DNA of 64,000 bases from Chondrilla cf. caribensis (GCA_964020155.1 OZ026551.1:4418374-4482373), one strand, 5' to 3'. Counted from the stretch's first letter, positions 12,459 through 24,941 are shown. The notes: generated by a model not told the origin, from the letters alone. Translations and numbers: made by a program.

Positions 12459-12460
12459 GC

Positions 12461-12524
<64 letters not shown>

Positions 12525-12554
12525 GCACGCACGCACACACACACACACACACAC

Positions 12555-12616
<62 letters not shown>

Positions 12617-12628
12617 GCACGCACGCAC

Positions 12629-12705
<77 letters not shown>
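12410..12705. repeat. Compound (CA)n microsatellite with GCAC interruptions
   Basis: Nearly 300 bp of CA repeat broken by GCACGCAC blocks and single AA interruptions. The internal blocks recur in the same order, so the array has a higher-order repeat structure. Confidence 0.95.
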
Positions 12706-12707
<2 letters not shown>

Positions 12708-12990
12708 ATTCATGATTAATAACTGCATGTCTACAACAACACGCTACCACACATATGGGCTTGGTGCGGAGCAAAAGAGCTTTTATGTCGGCCAAGTTTT
12801 GTATTAAAAGAGTTTGCATTAAGTGCATCACATTGTGCACCATTGAATCACTTCACTATAGACGTGACACTGACAGAGCCAAAATGGACAGCTCAATGTG
12901 AAGAGGATACAAATCTTAGGTCTACACCAGTTCTACGCTATAGCCTATAGCTGGACCATTGATCTATGGCTGTACCAACCCTCCACTCAC

Positions 12991-13263
12991 CGTCATAGGT
13001 GGTTGTGGACGTCCTGTCGCTGTAGGGACCCACTGTACCGCCATCCTCGGCCCTAACCCATACGTAGTACACCGTATCTGGTAGCAGCGACCCGAAGTCT
13101 TCAGCTAGAGGTCGCGGTGGTATTAACGCACACAGCCTCACTTGGCGGGGGATTGGAAGTTTGACCGTTCACGGTACTGTAGCAGACGGTGTAGGTGACA
13201 TTGATACCGTTGACTGGACTCCAGGAGACAGAGAGACCGCCGGTGTTGTCAACCACGCTCGGA
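12991..13263 (-). pseudogene. FN3 exon with internal frameshift
   Basis: A polypyrimidine tract plus TTTTCAG acceptor and a GTGAGTGG donor bound a 273-base block. Its first half reads NTGGLSVSWSPVNG and YTVCYSTVNG, and its second half reads LLPDTVYYVWVRAEDGG and VGPYSDRT in another frame, with a stop between them in the first frame. Either a real frameshift (pseudogene) or a sequencing error. Base composition is more GC-rich than genes A to D. Confidence 0.65.
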
Positions 13264-14225
13264 CTGAAAACACGTGGCATGAGAGGAAGAAGAGGAACAA
13301 AATATCGCGAAGATTTTGAAGTGTGGAAGAGGATTGCCAACCAAAATGAATATAATGTGACCATTTGGGGGAAATACTAGAGAATGTTAGCCTGTAACGA
13401 CGACTGGTGGCAGCAAATTAAGGAACCCTACCCGCAATTTGCGAACTGATGTCCACCAAAATGATGTATCAAGTTCGCCAATGGGGATAGTTTCGCCCCT
13501 GCCTTGCCAGGGACGGCACGAACGACATTATTTTTCAGTTGTGTTAGAGTGTCTATGATTTGAATAATGATTGGTGCTATAAAAATACGTTCGAGACCTT
13601 TTGAGCGCTTTGCAAAAAAAACACTATTTCACGTGCAGACCAAAAAGAATGAAAGCACTCATACATGAAGTTAAAGAAGCATGTCATTGATAATAATTCA
13701 ACTACTGTTATATGTGACCATTTCACAAAACAAGTGATTGGAAGCTTACTCGATCTTACAGTTCAATGGACAAAGTGGAGTACGTATGTACTCACCTACG
13801 AGTAATGTACAATCAATGAAGAGAGAAACCGACCTGCTCCTCCCCATGTTTGTCCAAACATCTAAAGTACGTAGGTTAGATCGAAACGAGGAGTAAAACT
13901 GAACAAAGAGGAACGGTGGTCGTTGAGGTTACTATATTCACGTGACAGACATGGACTGTTATACAATTTGGCTAATGTACCAAATAACTTGAAACTGTGT
14001 CAACCATCGACAACTTCTGCCATAATGCGATATCAAGGAGTTATGTAATTATAAATATATGATACGGCAGTGAAGAGTAAGGTATTGTAATAAAATTGCA
14101 ATGTTTACCATTATAATATTATGTAAAGATGAATGGACCAGTACATTGAGAAAACCTTGAATGAATTTGACAATAAATCCACAATATCATCGACAGTGTG
14201 CAATATATATAGTGGTGACAATAGT

Positions 14226-14227
<2 letters not shown>
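13264..14227. other. No gene seen downstream of gene C
   Basis: Sequence between the gene C stop (14337) and the relic FN3 exons. A short open stretch with the peptide REDFEVWKRIANQN on the plus strand near 13300-13370 hints at an old mobile-element remnant, but I cannot assign a family. No RNA gene recognised. Confidence 0.4.

Positions 14228-14308
<81 letters not shown>
14228..14308. repeat. (CA)n microsatellite in gene C 3' flank
   Basis: Pure CA repeat beginning about 30 bases downstream of the gene C stop codon; on the transcript it would be a long (UG)n tract in the 3' untranslated region. Confidence 0.95.
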
Positions 14309-14314
<6 letters not shown>

Positions 14315-14336
14315 CAGTAATTATTTCACTATTGTT

Positions 14337-15937
14337 CTATGCTTTTAAATCAACTGAATCATAGGCAACATTCTTCTCCATCATGATGAAATTAGTATCA
14401 TGTTGGACTGCACGGTTTGTCCCAACTTCTTCATAAGTTGGATCTTGAGGACTGAAAAGAAATAAGAGAGAGAGAGGTCAGGTGATTGAATTTGGCTCAA
14501 AATGACACACAATAATTGTGAGAGACATGTATATTATAGTGACAGAACAACAAACCAAACATTGCATACACATGAATACATCTGAAATACATAAAAATTA
14601 TATTACTTTAGTTGTATACATGTATACTTTGAGATTAAGAATGGAAGCATTTGTACAATTGTAATTAAAGGTTTTGGTTGGTGTAACATTAAATTTTCAA
14701 ACATAATCCTACTTTCTCCTCATTGACAGTTAATATAGAACACTAATACAATGAATACGCATTGATCCTCCGCAATTAGTTCAAGAGTAATTTATTGAAT
14801 TAATGATATTATGGAGGATTATATTGATCTTTTTGAAATGTCTCCTACTGTTCTTGCACAATTTGTACGTTCCACTTCTTCAAGAAACGGTCTGTAAGCA
14901 CTGTATTTCTTGCATGGTTGTCAGATTCCTCATTCTGCAATCGCAAATCTACTTCTACTTCATTGTCAGGTCAACTTCAGAACACTTTGCTGCCAAAAAT
15001 GTACTCTACACCAAAACAACTTGTACCCTTTTCACATGGACGCTGCAAAGCGGATCAAACCTGAGTCAAACTTGGTTTAAAGCAAGTTAGTGCATTCACA
15101 TGACGTCACGAAACTGGGTTGAACGCAGGTTAAAATTCCAAGTCGAACCCTTGTAAAGGTAGGGTTCGACCCGGTTGCAAGCGAGTTGGAAGTGAGTTAA
15201 AAATGGTGGAACTAGTAGGACGACACAAGTTGACACTTACATGGTGAACACCTGCTGGCTAGAGGCATGTAGAGGGGTGTTGGATTTTAGACACAAACAT
15301 GGAAATGTTCCCTCTGAGATTGAATTTGACAAAATCTCAGAGGTATAATATCAAATGCCAAGAGGGACTATTCTGCACTCATGTTGCAGGTACAACAGGT
15401 CAAAATCACACCCTGTATATATCAATAACATTGTGGTTTCAAATCTATGTAAACAAATAATCAATGGTAAGGAGTCACAAGTTTACCTTGTGGTTGATGG
15501 GACACATTCATGTGATGTGTTATTTGATGATAACGTTGATGGTAGTGCTGTGGCTAGATTGGTGTCAGTCACAGCACTGACATGTAATACTTCCAGTAGT
15601 TAGTGCAACAGTTTTAGTTTGAGTGGCGGGCTGGAAACTGGAGATTTCAGGGGTGGGAGGGGCCTTATCTACCACACACCAAATGGATTGAATCCTGACA
15701 CAAACACATCTCATTTTTCACATCTTGAATTCATCTCACATCTCATGAATAACAAGACAAACCTTTTCTTTTTAGTGCTCCAATTCTTAGCGTTCCTCCT
15801 CAGCTTGAATACACCAAGCACAATTCCCACCACCAACACAACAGTAACAGCCCCGAATATTGCACCACCAAAGAATGCCCCAACAGTAACTGCAGTAGTA
15901 TCACCTGATGGAGATGGTAGAGTGCCCTTCAAATAGT
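14337..15937 (-). other. Gene C membrane anchor and tyrosine-motif tail
   Basis: Exon 15763-15937 encodes the juxtamembrane stretch, a 28-residue helix rich in Gly and Ala (GAFFGGAIFGAV inside it, a small-xxx-small packing pattern) and a basic stop-transfer KLRRNAKNW. Exon 14337-14451 completes a Ser codon across the intron and encodes 37 residues ending at TAG. It contains DPTYEEVG (Tyr 1048) and NVAYDSV (Tyr 1072). VAYDSV fits the ITIM pattern [IVLS]xYxx[IVL]; TYEEV resembles acidic SH2-binding sites but has Pro at -2. By family knowledge such motifs recruit SH2-domain phosphatases, kinases or adaptors after phosphorylation; that they do so here is inference. Confidence 0.82.
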
Positions 15938-18900
15938 CTATATTAAGATAAAGAGAATTAAAGTTTGAGTTAACTGTTCACAATATTCGCTGGATGTGCT
16001 TGCTGCTGACATGAGCTGAAGGGACATGTAAAGATAGGAAAAGTACACACTCAGGGAATAATGTACTTATTCTTGCTGGTCCATTTCCACTCCCAGTAGC
16101 AACTTGAACTGTAAAGCTATATCCGATGTTGGGATTCAGTCCTGTGATGATGACACTAGAATTTGTAGTGCTGACACTTCCAAGAACAGTACCATCGTCT
16201 GATGAGTAGGAAATGATGTAAAAGGGAAATCCCCTAGCCTCTGTCAATGAGAGCGGTTTCCATCTAACTCGTACCGAGCCATCACCAAGAGCAATTACAT
16301 CAACATCAGCAAGTGGTGCTGTTGGTACTGGGGTGAAAGGGATCAAAGGTGAGAGAGAAGGCAAAATAGAAGTCCATCAGATTCACTGAGGCTTGTAGTA
16401 TGCTAGCAGATAGAGGTCCTCACCTCCTTCCAGAGTGAAGAATACAACAGAAGATGGTTCACCTTCTCCAACTGAGGTCCTTGCTGAGACTGTAACCTTA
16501 TATGGGATGTAAGGTTCTGTAGAAATTATATCATATACCATACCATATCAATCTGTGACGAACCATTTGACAGAACATGACATTTAAATTTGTACTTCAT
16601 ATGTGAGATAAGGTATATACTCACTAAGATCCTCAGATAATTCAAGTTCAGTGGTAGAAGCATCAACTCTCCTGTTAGTGGTGAAACTTCCTTCCTCCTC
16701 TCCATATATGATGTTGTATCCTATTATTACTCCATTTGGATTATCTGGTTCACCCCAACTGACAACAACACTTGTATTCGAAACTGAATTGTAGTTTAAA
16801 TTAGCTACTGGTCCTGGAACTAGGAGTATTATGATTTTATGCTAAAGCAGATGACATAAAATTATTTCAATGATTAATCAATAAAACTTGATTATTATAT
16901 ATATTATTAATCATTGTCCTGCAAGTATTATTTGTAACAGTTGTGGATTATTAGTCTTGTTACAAAAACCAAACAGTCTGAGAGTGAAGTATGTACATAT
17001 TTCAGGTGGAATAACACAAGTTTCAGGTGGAATAAAGGAAGTTGTATAATGTAATCATCCAAACTCACCATCCTCCAATGTAGTGAATTCCTTTGGCTTA
17101 GGTGTAAATGGTCCTGTTCCATTCACAGTAGCAGCTGCCACTCTCCACTTGTAGGTTGTGTGAGGAGTGAGGTGGGTGAGGTTGTAACTGATACTAGCAG
17201 GAGAACTGAAGTTGTAGGTTGGGAGTTCATGAGTGATGTTCCACTTGTTGTCCTCCGTCTGTTCTAGTTCAATAATGTACTTCTGGATCACTCCATTTCT
17301 ACCAGTTTCCTCTGGAATCTTCCATTGTAGAACACACCATTGACGTCCAGGATTAGCACGTCCCTTGGTTGGTTGTGATGAAGGCCCTAAGGCAAAGGAC
17401 ATAAAATATTCAAATGGAGTAAGTGTGAAAGATGATGTTCACATTCAACTACACATATGTTCACACTACCAACTCACTGTCACTGTAGGTCCTAGCTGTA
17501 CCAGTCACAGGTACACTCAGTCCTCCCTTATTACCAGCTTGTACTGATATGGTGTACTCTTCATATGGATGAAGACCAGTGAGGGTCAGGGTGGTGTCTA
17601 AAGTAGATCTACTCATTCCAGTGTAGTTGACATGGTAGGTGAGAGGTAACCGGTCACTATTTGGAGGAGGACTCCATTGTACATTGATAGATGTTGAGGA
17701 GAGGGGGGTTGGTGTGACCTGATCTGGAGCTGTGTGAATGGGTAGGAGAGTTAAGTACCTAATGCTAATAAATCCCAATATACCTACACAATTTAGTGTT
17801 ACAATAATACTTTGTATATCACACACATACGGACCTTCAGGTGTGGTGCATTCCAATACTTCAGAGCTGTTGGCAGATCCCGCACTGTTTCTAGCAGAAA
17901 CAATGACCTTGTAAGCAGTGTTGGAGTCCAGACCAGTGATATTGTATGACAATGATGTAGTTGTGGCAGTGGACACATCAGAAGGTGTACTGTTCTTCCA
18001 GTAGTACAGGGTGAAGGTGTCTCCCCCACTCCTGATCCATTGCAGGTATAAACTGGTAGAGGTAGTACTGGTTTGTACAAGTGGTGTGGTAGGAACTGTA
18101 AAATAACAATATTACTAGAGCATTATAATCTTATAATGCCTGGTTTCTTCAACAATGTCAATATATAGTGGTGTCATTGTACAGCTATAACACACACTCT
18201 GTAAGTGACATACTTGTAATTGCAGATCTGTACTTTCCAACTCCAATTGGGGACACTGCTCTCACTCTAACTTCATAGTCCACTCCACTCATCAGATCCA
18301 TGAATACCCATTGTCTGTTTGGGACTACCTCAGAGAAACCTCCTTTCCGTTCCCCAGAGGGCAGTATCCTGTAGTTACCTTCATATCCTGTAATGTCAAC
18401 ATCACTGTGTGGTTCATCCCATGTTGCAATGAGGGATATCAGACCATTACTGAGTTCAGAGGGTTGTACAGCAAGGTTGAGAACCTGGTCAGGGACTGTA
18501 GGTGTACAAGAACTATAATTAAATTATGAAACAGGATTTGGAATGTTGCTTAATATTGAGAGAGTTAGGGCTAATTATTATTCACCTTGGATACAACATA
18601 CTAAAAGTGAAATGGATTTTACAGTATGTATGTAACGTTAACGTACAAGTACTAACCACCATGATGGTGATATTGGTAAGTACAAAACTATATGCTATGT
18701 TTATATGTTAATTTGAGGTCAACATCACTGTGTGGTTCATCCCATGTTACAGTGAGGGATATTCGATCATTACTGGATTTGGAGGGTTGTACAACAAGGT
18801 TGGGTACCTGGTCTGGAGCTATAGGTATGTACAAGAAGTAATAAAAATGAAAGAGGATTTGAATTGCTGTTAATATTTAGAGGGTTAGGGCAGTTTAGCT

Positions 18901-20962
18901 TCAACCCTGGATTCACATACTAAAATATATATTATAATTTCAAATTTATAATTTTGTGAGAATATGAGATGAGACACAAACGCATTATGAAGGATTGACA
19001 CATGCGAATGAATACACACATGTACACACCATTGAATGTTGTGACTTGTGTTGTGCCATAGCTCTTAGGTTCCACTCCCAGTTCAGTTTTAGCTGCTACT
19101 CTCACTTGGTACTGTGTACCAACCTGTAGATTGCTGACAATAGTGCTAGTTGCTGATCCACCAGGATCACTGACAGTCATGTAATTCCCACTGTCTCCCA
19201 TTCTGTACTGAATAGAGTATCCAGTGAGGGAGGACCCAGTGGGAGGGGTGGGTGGAGTCCAGGACACTTGGACCTTTCCTGGTTGAGGTATGGGGGAGGC
19301 CCTTACTTTAGAAGGGGGTGGAGCATCTATAATAGAATAAAATACAACTAATTAATGAGATATGTGAGATGACTGTACATGGATATCAGGTATGTACTAT
19401 AACCGTATTGAACCTACATCCATATGTGATATCCCTGACAATTCTACTGTAGTGCCCTGTTCCTAGTTCATTGATTGAAGCAATCCTCGCACTGTATTGT
19501 GTGGACAGTTCCAGACCAGTGATATCTGATGAAGTGGTGTCTCCTCCATTGACTGTCTTACTAGAGTAAGTCATTTCATCGGACCTTTTGTATTGTATGG
19601 AATAGCTGGTGATGGTGGATCCACCACTGACAGTTGCTCTGGTCCATGTTACCCTCAGAGTACCTTCTGAGGATGTAGGGACAACTGATACACTCTCGGG
19701 AACTGGAGCCACTACGTATGTGGACAAGGCAATATGCTTGATAAGTTGATAGTAATATTACACAGAAAAGCCTGTGTGAGTAGCGTAGACTTATGCATAC
19801 ATTTGCTGACTGCCATTTCAACTCACCATATATACTTGCACTCTCTCTATCACTTAAGGGTCCCTCCAGTTGTCCACTAGTTGCTACAGCAGAAACCCAA
19901 ATGTAGTAGGTTGTACCAGTTTGGAGACCATGTGATGAGGTCAGAGTAAGTGAGGTACCAGTAATATTCTGAACAGAGGAGGCACTACCAGGTGGAGGTT
20001 GAGTACTAGTGCTGTAGTACACAGTATAGGCTACACTTGATGGGCTGTCAACTGCTGTCCAGGACACACTGATCACTGGAGAAGTAGCACTACCAGACGC
20101 CATCACAGTTACACCTTCTACCTTGGGTGGGGTGCCTGGATAAATACGTAGACTGATGGGATTACTATAATGTTATGTCACTGCCAACTATACCATAAAT
20201 TCCTACTCAATGATATGCATTCATACCTATATATATGGATACAAAAATGACTTTGGGAGGAGGGACATTTATTAAGGTGACATTGCAGTAATATCTTCCT
20301 GCTTGTGAATGTTGATAACTTCTAAACTTGAGAATTTTGACATGTCTCATTACAGGAGCATTCAGTACATACACATCTTTATCAGTAGGTTCAGTAGTTG
20401 GTTGTAGCCAGATCTTGTTAGGATCATACCACCTTCTATTATTTGATTCATTTTTTTCAGTCCAGCACCAGACTTCCAGTGGTGCTCCAAGTTGCGGGTA
20501 CACATCAGTACCAGTTGCATCAGAACCAGTGTTGTTCACCAGAAGACGTGGTACAGAGGACACAAGGGATACTGTGAAGTGTTAATATATACCATGGTTG
20601 ATTTAGTGTTGAAGTAATATGTTTACTAATGTAATATAGCTTTAACAAGTAACAATTCCATTTATTGATCTAACAGATTCCCGGAATTATAATCTTACCT
20701 TACATTAATCATTTTGTCAGTGAAAATTGGGGAAGTATACATAAAAATGTCATTGGTGTTTATAGAACATTGACTATATTACTGTGATTTTTGAATAAAA
20801 TTTACTGTAACAGTTTTTATAATTTCTAAGTCCCTATAGGTAATTATACTGTACACCTTTGAATCAAAGGTTATACTCCATAGATACATAGAATACAGAC
20901 AACTAAACATAATATTTACCTTGATAGCTGCCCAAAAGTGTAATTAACAATTGGAAAATCAT
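14337..20962 (-). CDS. Gene C: Ig/FN3 receptor with ITIM-like tail
   Basis: Predicted single-pass type I receptor of 1079 residues. Exons: 20920-20962, 20227-20571, 19827-20135, 19418-19711, 19030-19326, 18214-18495, 17835-18095, 17478-17729, 17069-17386, 16625-16819, 16424-16516, 16067-16327, 15763-15937, 14337-14451; total 3240 bases. Residues 1-14 are a signal peptide (MIFQLLITLLGSYQ), 15-129 an Ig domain, 130-983 nine FN3 domains, about 1000-1027 a glycine-rich transmembrane helix, and 1028-1079 the cytoplasmic tail. All ectodomain junctions are phase 1; the membrane exon ends in phase 2 and is matched exactly by the last exon. There is no phosphatase domain. The FN3 subfamilies are those of phosphatase genes A and B. 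A second signal-peptide exon at 22601-22646 could serve as an alternative start. The structure is well supported; the ligand is unknown. Confidence 0.88.
14452..15762 (-). other. Large last intron of gene C
   Basis: An intron of about 1.3 kb, long for this gene. Donor and acceptor phases agree (2 to 2), so no hidden exon is needed. It contains a plus-strand open stretch at 15355-15603 (82 codons, no family recognised) and a 9-bp hairpin GTCGAACCC...GGGTTCGAC at 15142-15170, possibly an unrecognised inserted element. A short GA run lies near 14465. Confidence 0.5.
18720..18818 (-). pseudogene. Half FN3 exon inside a gene C intron
   Basis: After a normal acceptor (CTATAG at 18819) the sequence reads as the first third of the FN3 encoded by 18214-18495: PDQVPNLVVQPS, then ISLTVTWDEPHSDVD. 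It then stops at unrelated AT-rich DNA with no donor. It lies upstream of the complete exon and is the leftover of a duplicated FN3 exon. Confidence 0.75.
20227..20571 (-). other. Ig-domain exon of gene C
   Basis: A 345-base phase 1-1 exon, the same size as the gene D Ig exon at 4916-5260. It shows the B-strand cysteine in PLEVWCWTE, several Trp (RRWYDPN) and the F-strand signature SQAGRYYC. It follows the signal peptide directly, so it is the membrane-distal tip and the best candidate for ligand contact. Genes A and B lack an Ig domain. Confidence 0.85.
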
Positions 20963-22204
20963 TGTTAGAATCCAAGTTCACACTACAATACAATTTGTAC
21001 ACCCTACAACTGTGTTTTTGACACCAGCATGACTTTATATTGTGTCAAGTGAGGTTTTGGAATAGAAAAAAATAAGAAGTACCACAAGGAAGCTTGACAA
21101 GTGTTATGTAAATATCAAACGAAGATAAACACATACAATTTTTTTCGCACGTGTTGGCGATACAGAGTATAATATTATAGACAAGTGGACACACATAGCC
21201 ACACTCATACTCGCCAAAGGCACAATGAGTTGATAATATTATACGATCATATGATAATATAGGGAAACGTAGTGTGACATGCATGCATGGTGTGGCATTG
21301 TACATATATTAAATATTACAAAAAATAGCTGATAATAATACCCATCACAAAAGTTTCAAATTAAAGCTATAAAGGGCGCAGTCATAGTGAACCAGTACAT
21401 ACATTGACTTAATGATATACTGTGAATGGTATAGCTGTATTGTTAATGTATAGCAGCCAGATCACTTTCAGTGAATATACAACTACAACAACTACAGTAC
21501 AACTCACTTAGTAAAAATCATGCTTATTATACACTCTTGGCTAGCACACACTCCTGGTTAGTACATACTCCTGGTTAGTACACACTCCTGGTTAGTACAC
21601 ACTCCTGGTTAGTACATACTCCTGGTTAGTACATACTCCTGGTTAGTACCTATATTCTGGTTAGTGAGTATATACACCTCGCTCAGCCCCTAGCTCATGT
21701 ACACTATGGTTAACCAGTATTTGACAATAAGTACCTCTGATAAGAAGTATAAATTTGGTGTGCCCTTCACTTACTAAGGACACACATGACATTCACATGC
21801 ATAGTATTTATGGACTTCAAGTATTATAGTGAATAGCATAAAAATAACTATGTAGGATTAATGTAAACCACAATTCAGTCAACATATATAATATATATAC
21901 AAAGTACTTTGATGTGATTTGAATCAAAGGTACTGTTTTCAGTATACATTTTAGTGTATAACAGATAAGCTTTACAGTACAACAAAACAGTGAAAATGAC
22001 CGAATGGCACCAAGTTTGTGGACATAGATGATAATGAACTGTTAATCACAGCTTGTATCTATTGGATATCCTTCCGTAGCACTTTGGACAAATGCACTCA
22101 TTTGGCTAGCTGGCATCCAATATTGAGAAGAGGCAAATATTATTATAATATTATTTTATAGAAAGCGAAAAAGCATGATTTGAAAGTTAGTTACTGTGAA
22201 TATC

Positions 22205-22205
<1 letters not shown>
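20963..22205. other. Upstream region of gene C
   Basis: AT-rich DNA between the gene C start and the duplicated signal-peptide/Ig remnant. The only structured feature is the inverted 17-bp minisatellite (21536-21660). No additional exon or core promoter could be identified. Confidence 0.45.
21536..21660. repeat. 17-bp minisatellite, inverted, about 7 copies
   Basis: Copies of ACTCCTGGTTAGTACAC, the reverse complement of the unit at 9114, 24942, 30444 and 50603. It lies about 0.6 kb upstream of the gene C start codon. Confidence 0.95.
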
Positions 22206-22266
<61 letters not shown>

Positions 22267-22297
22267 TACACACACACACACATGTACACACACACAC
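22206..22297. repeat. (CA)n microsatellite replacing part of an Ig exon
   Basis: CA repeat with one GCATA and one TGTA interruption that abuts the truncated Ig exon at 22298. The missing rest of the exon appears to have been lost at the repeat. Confidence 0.9.
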
Positions 22298-22345
22298 AAC
22301 CAGTGTTGTTCACCAGAAGACGTGGTACAGAGGACACAAGGGACA
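22298..22345 (-). pseudogene. First 48 bases of an Ig exon
   Basis: Has an intact acceptor (TTCACAG) and encodes VSLVSSVPRLLVNNTG as in genes C and D, then runs into the CA microsatellite. Together with 22601-22646 it is the 5' end of a dead gene D duplicate. Confidence 0.85.
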
Positions 22346-22600
22346 CTGTGAATAATTGAAGTTTTGAATTTAGTATAACAGTTACTGCACAGTAGTTAAA
22401 TGTAGATTGAACATGGACAAATTTACATTTCACATATCAGTTACACGTGTCACAACTGCAATCTTTATGGTAGAGAACATAGGGAATGAATGGTGAGGTC
22501 AAAAGCTCTGACATATTACTATGATATACAATTAATACCATTCAATCATGTTCAATTGATTCTAATTATCACATAATACAAGTGGATCATGTCCAGGTAC

Positions 22601-22646
22601 CTTGATAGCTGCCTAAAAGTGTAATCACAAGAAATTCAGAGAACAT
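22601..22646 (-). other. Duplicate signal-peptide exon upstream of gene C
   Basis: Encodes MFSEFLVITLLGSYQ and ends with a G|GTACCTGG phase-1 donor, like the first exon of gene D (5500-5545). Its own Ig exon is truncated, so it may be dead. However, its donor phase is compatible with the intact Ig acceptor of gene C at 20571, so it could act as an alternative, more distal first exon of gene C. The sequence cannot decide between these. Confidence 0.7.
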
Positions 22647-23559
22647 TGCTGACACTTTGGAAACACAGAGCTTGCCACCAACTTGCACACTGGACAACTG
22701 ATCTCTTGAGGTAAACACACCTTCAAATAGGAAGTGCCATTAGGAAGCCTCACAAGTTGTAGTTTCCACATGAACATAATATTATCTGTAAACTGTGGAG
22801 CAGGTACATATGTGCATTATCACACATGTACTGTAGGCATAAATGGGTATATAATGTATACATCCACACAAATTTATATTGTATTGATATAAGTACGTAG
22901 TCACACATAGCAAAAGTACAATGTCATGCACATGTGTACATTGTCAATATTGCATGCATACTTATGCCTATTATACATGCATACATTGTTAGATAATAAG
23001 ACTACTTACGCCTGAATATGAAGAAGAAGAAGCCAGTAGGAGAGCATATCAATAAAAGTGAAGTGGACAAAGCACGATACACTCAAAATTAAATGAAGTA
23101 TTATTAGTGAGGTTCTGTTGTCAGTGTGTCTATTGAATACATAAAGATAACTCTGAATGTGAAATTACCTAAAAATGACAAAATACTGTATATCCATTGT
23201 CTACATAATAATAAAGAAACATTAACTATGAATGCCAAGAATTGTCTACAGATAATAGATAACCAATAATGCACCAGATAACAATGGAGAAGACAGACTT
23301 GGTGCAGAGTCAACATTAACAATGGTTCTTCACATGTACATAATATGTACCAACTTCACGCATCTGAACACATTACATCACACTCAATTACAGTTTACTG
23401 GTTCCGGGTAACAACTAACCAATCATGCATGAAAAGGTACATAATCACACACATGCATATCATCAAGTTAAATAGTCACATATAATATGTCTTAAAATCA
23501 CACACTTTGGTCATTCAATCACACACTATATCAGTCGCATGATCATACAATTCACACAG
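22647..23559. other. Non-coding block duplicated from gene D 5' flank
   Basis: Similar over most of its length to 5546-6180 and following sequence. No exon seen. Confidence 0.5.
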
Positions 23560-23564
23560 TTTCA

Positions 23565-23627
23565 AGATTAGCAAGTGTAAAAGGAATGGAGGTAGCTCTG
23601 AAGAATGTCAAAAAAGAGCTTGATGCA

Positions 23628-23683
<56 letters not shown>

Positions 23684-23775
23684 CTTACTGGAGTATCCAC
23701 CATGTGAGGTCTCTGTATTCTCATTCCTTTGATAGTCTGAAAGACATCAACATGTCCTTCAACTTCATTAAATAA
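23565..23775 (-). pseudogene. Degraded RPTP last two exons
   Basis: 23685-23775 matches the 3' half of the penultimate RPTP exon including its TACTCCA|GTAAGTG donor beside a CA repeat (about 23630-23684), and 23565-23620 resembles the C-terminal exon, both with disabling changes. Same arrangement as 6264-6352 and 6857-6924, so both 5' flanks derive from one duplicated block that already contained a decayed RPTP 3' end. Confidence 0.6.
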
Positions 23776-24940
23776 TTTAAAGTGATTTGATTACCATAAG
23801 ACAAGCAGCCTTATCACTGACCCTCAGATGACCTGTATTTGAAGTCCTGAAGTGACTGACCTTCATGTGAGCTTTCAAGCGTAAACAACATGTTTACATA
23901 GATATTTCAATGGCTTCCCAACACCTTATCCTACAACTGATTACCCAGCATGTCAATCACGTTCCAAATACAAACACTGCACATGCAAAGGTGATAATAT
24001 ACATGTGATAATATACATGTGATGATATACATTGTAATATATATTATAATTGTAATAATATTATATTTGGACATGTACTTGCTGTGGACCAATTGCAATA
24101 TTCTTCATTCAGATTAATAAAAATGAACACAATTGGCTATGTATATATGTCCGCCTGACATGTATCATGTAATTATCAAACATGTGTCATGGTGATGTAG
24201 TTATCATAACTAGTTGAATCCTCCCTCATTATATCCTCTACGTCACACTTTGCATTCAATCATTGTTACTTATAATTCTTTCTTTGGAAAATATGACAAC
24301 CTTCATAAGAGGGAAATGGCGTACTATATTCCAAGTATCTTTCGCATAGTACACGTACATAATATATAGGTCATTCAAGTTCTTAGCTTGAAAGTGAGTA
24401 TAACATGCAAACAGTGTCACACATTACCACAACATCATTATGCGGCAAGTTACCCAGTAGCCAACTATAATCATAGCTAATCATGATTGATCATGAATAC
24501 ATAACCACATTCACTTGCATTTGACAACATATAAGTATGTACAGAGTACATAATATTGTATACTAAATATGTATTCTACTGTATAAAATTAATACACTTA
24601 AAATTATATAGTTACATACACCTAGCTGCTGGTATAATATTATATCCAGGCACCTACTGTACATACACACAATGACCATGTCAATATACGTATAGACAAG
24701 CATATAATATACCACAATGAGTCGGTGGGCGTATTCAATCAACTGTCAAGGTGCTGACAGGAATGCATTTGAGAAGTACTATTCAAGTTTTATGTTACTA
24801 GTGCTAAGCAATTGTCTATTTTGTAGTTAGTTACATTAATAATAATCATTATTATGGATTTCCAGCAAATCCATTACTTCTAATAATATACATAAATGAA
24901 AAAAACACAGAGTATGTACAAACCTGGAGTAGGTTACTAT
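23776..24940. other. No gene seen; duplicated non-coding block
   Basis: Related to 6350-6650 and 8340-9110. No coding exon, RNA gene or element ends recognised. Confidence 0.45.
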
Positions 24941-24941
24941 C

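Noticed and set aside
12357..12843. Long ORFs of alternating His-Thr or Cys-Val in CA/GT repeats (also at 39173-39641, 46713-47174, 61418-61911)
   Set aside because: Pure translation of dinucleotide microsatellites; no coding evidence.
13101..13364. Open frame beginning MVTLYSFWLAILF taken as a signal peptide for the 12991-13263 FN3 exon
   Set aside because: The hydrophobic stretch lies in the polypyrimidine tract upstream of a clear acceptor, and the FN3 frame breaks downstream.
15142..15170. tRNA-like B-box (GGTTCGACCC) in a gene C intron
   Set aside because: No A-box, acceptor stem or cloverleaf around it; it is one half of a simple hairpin.
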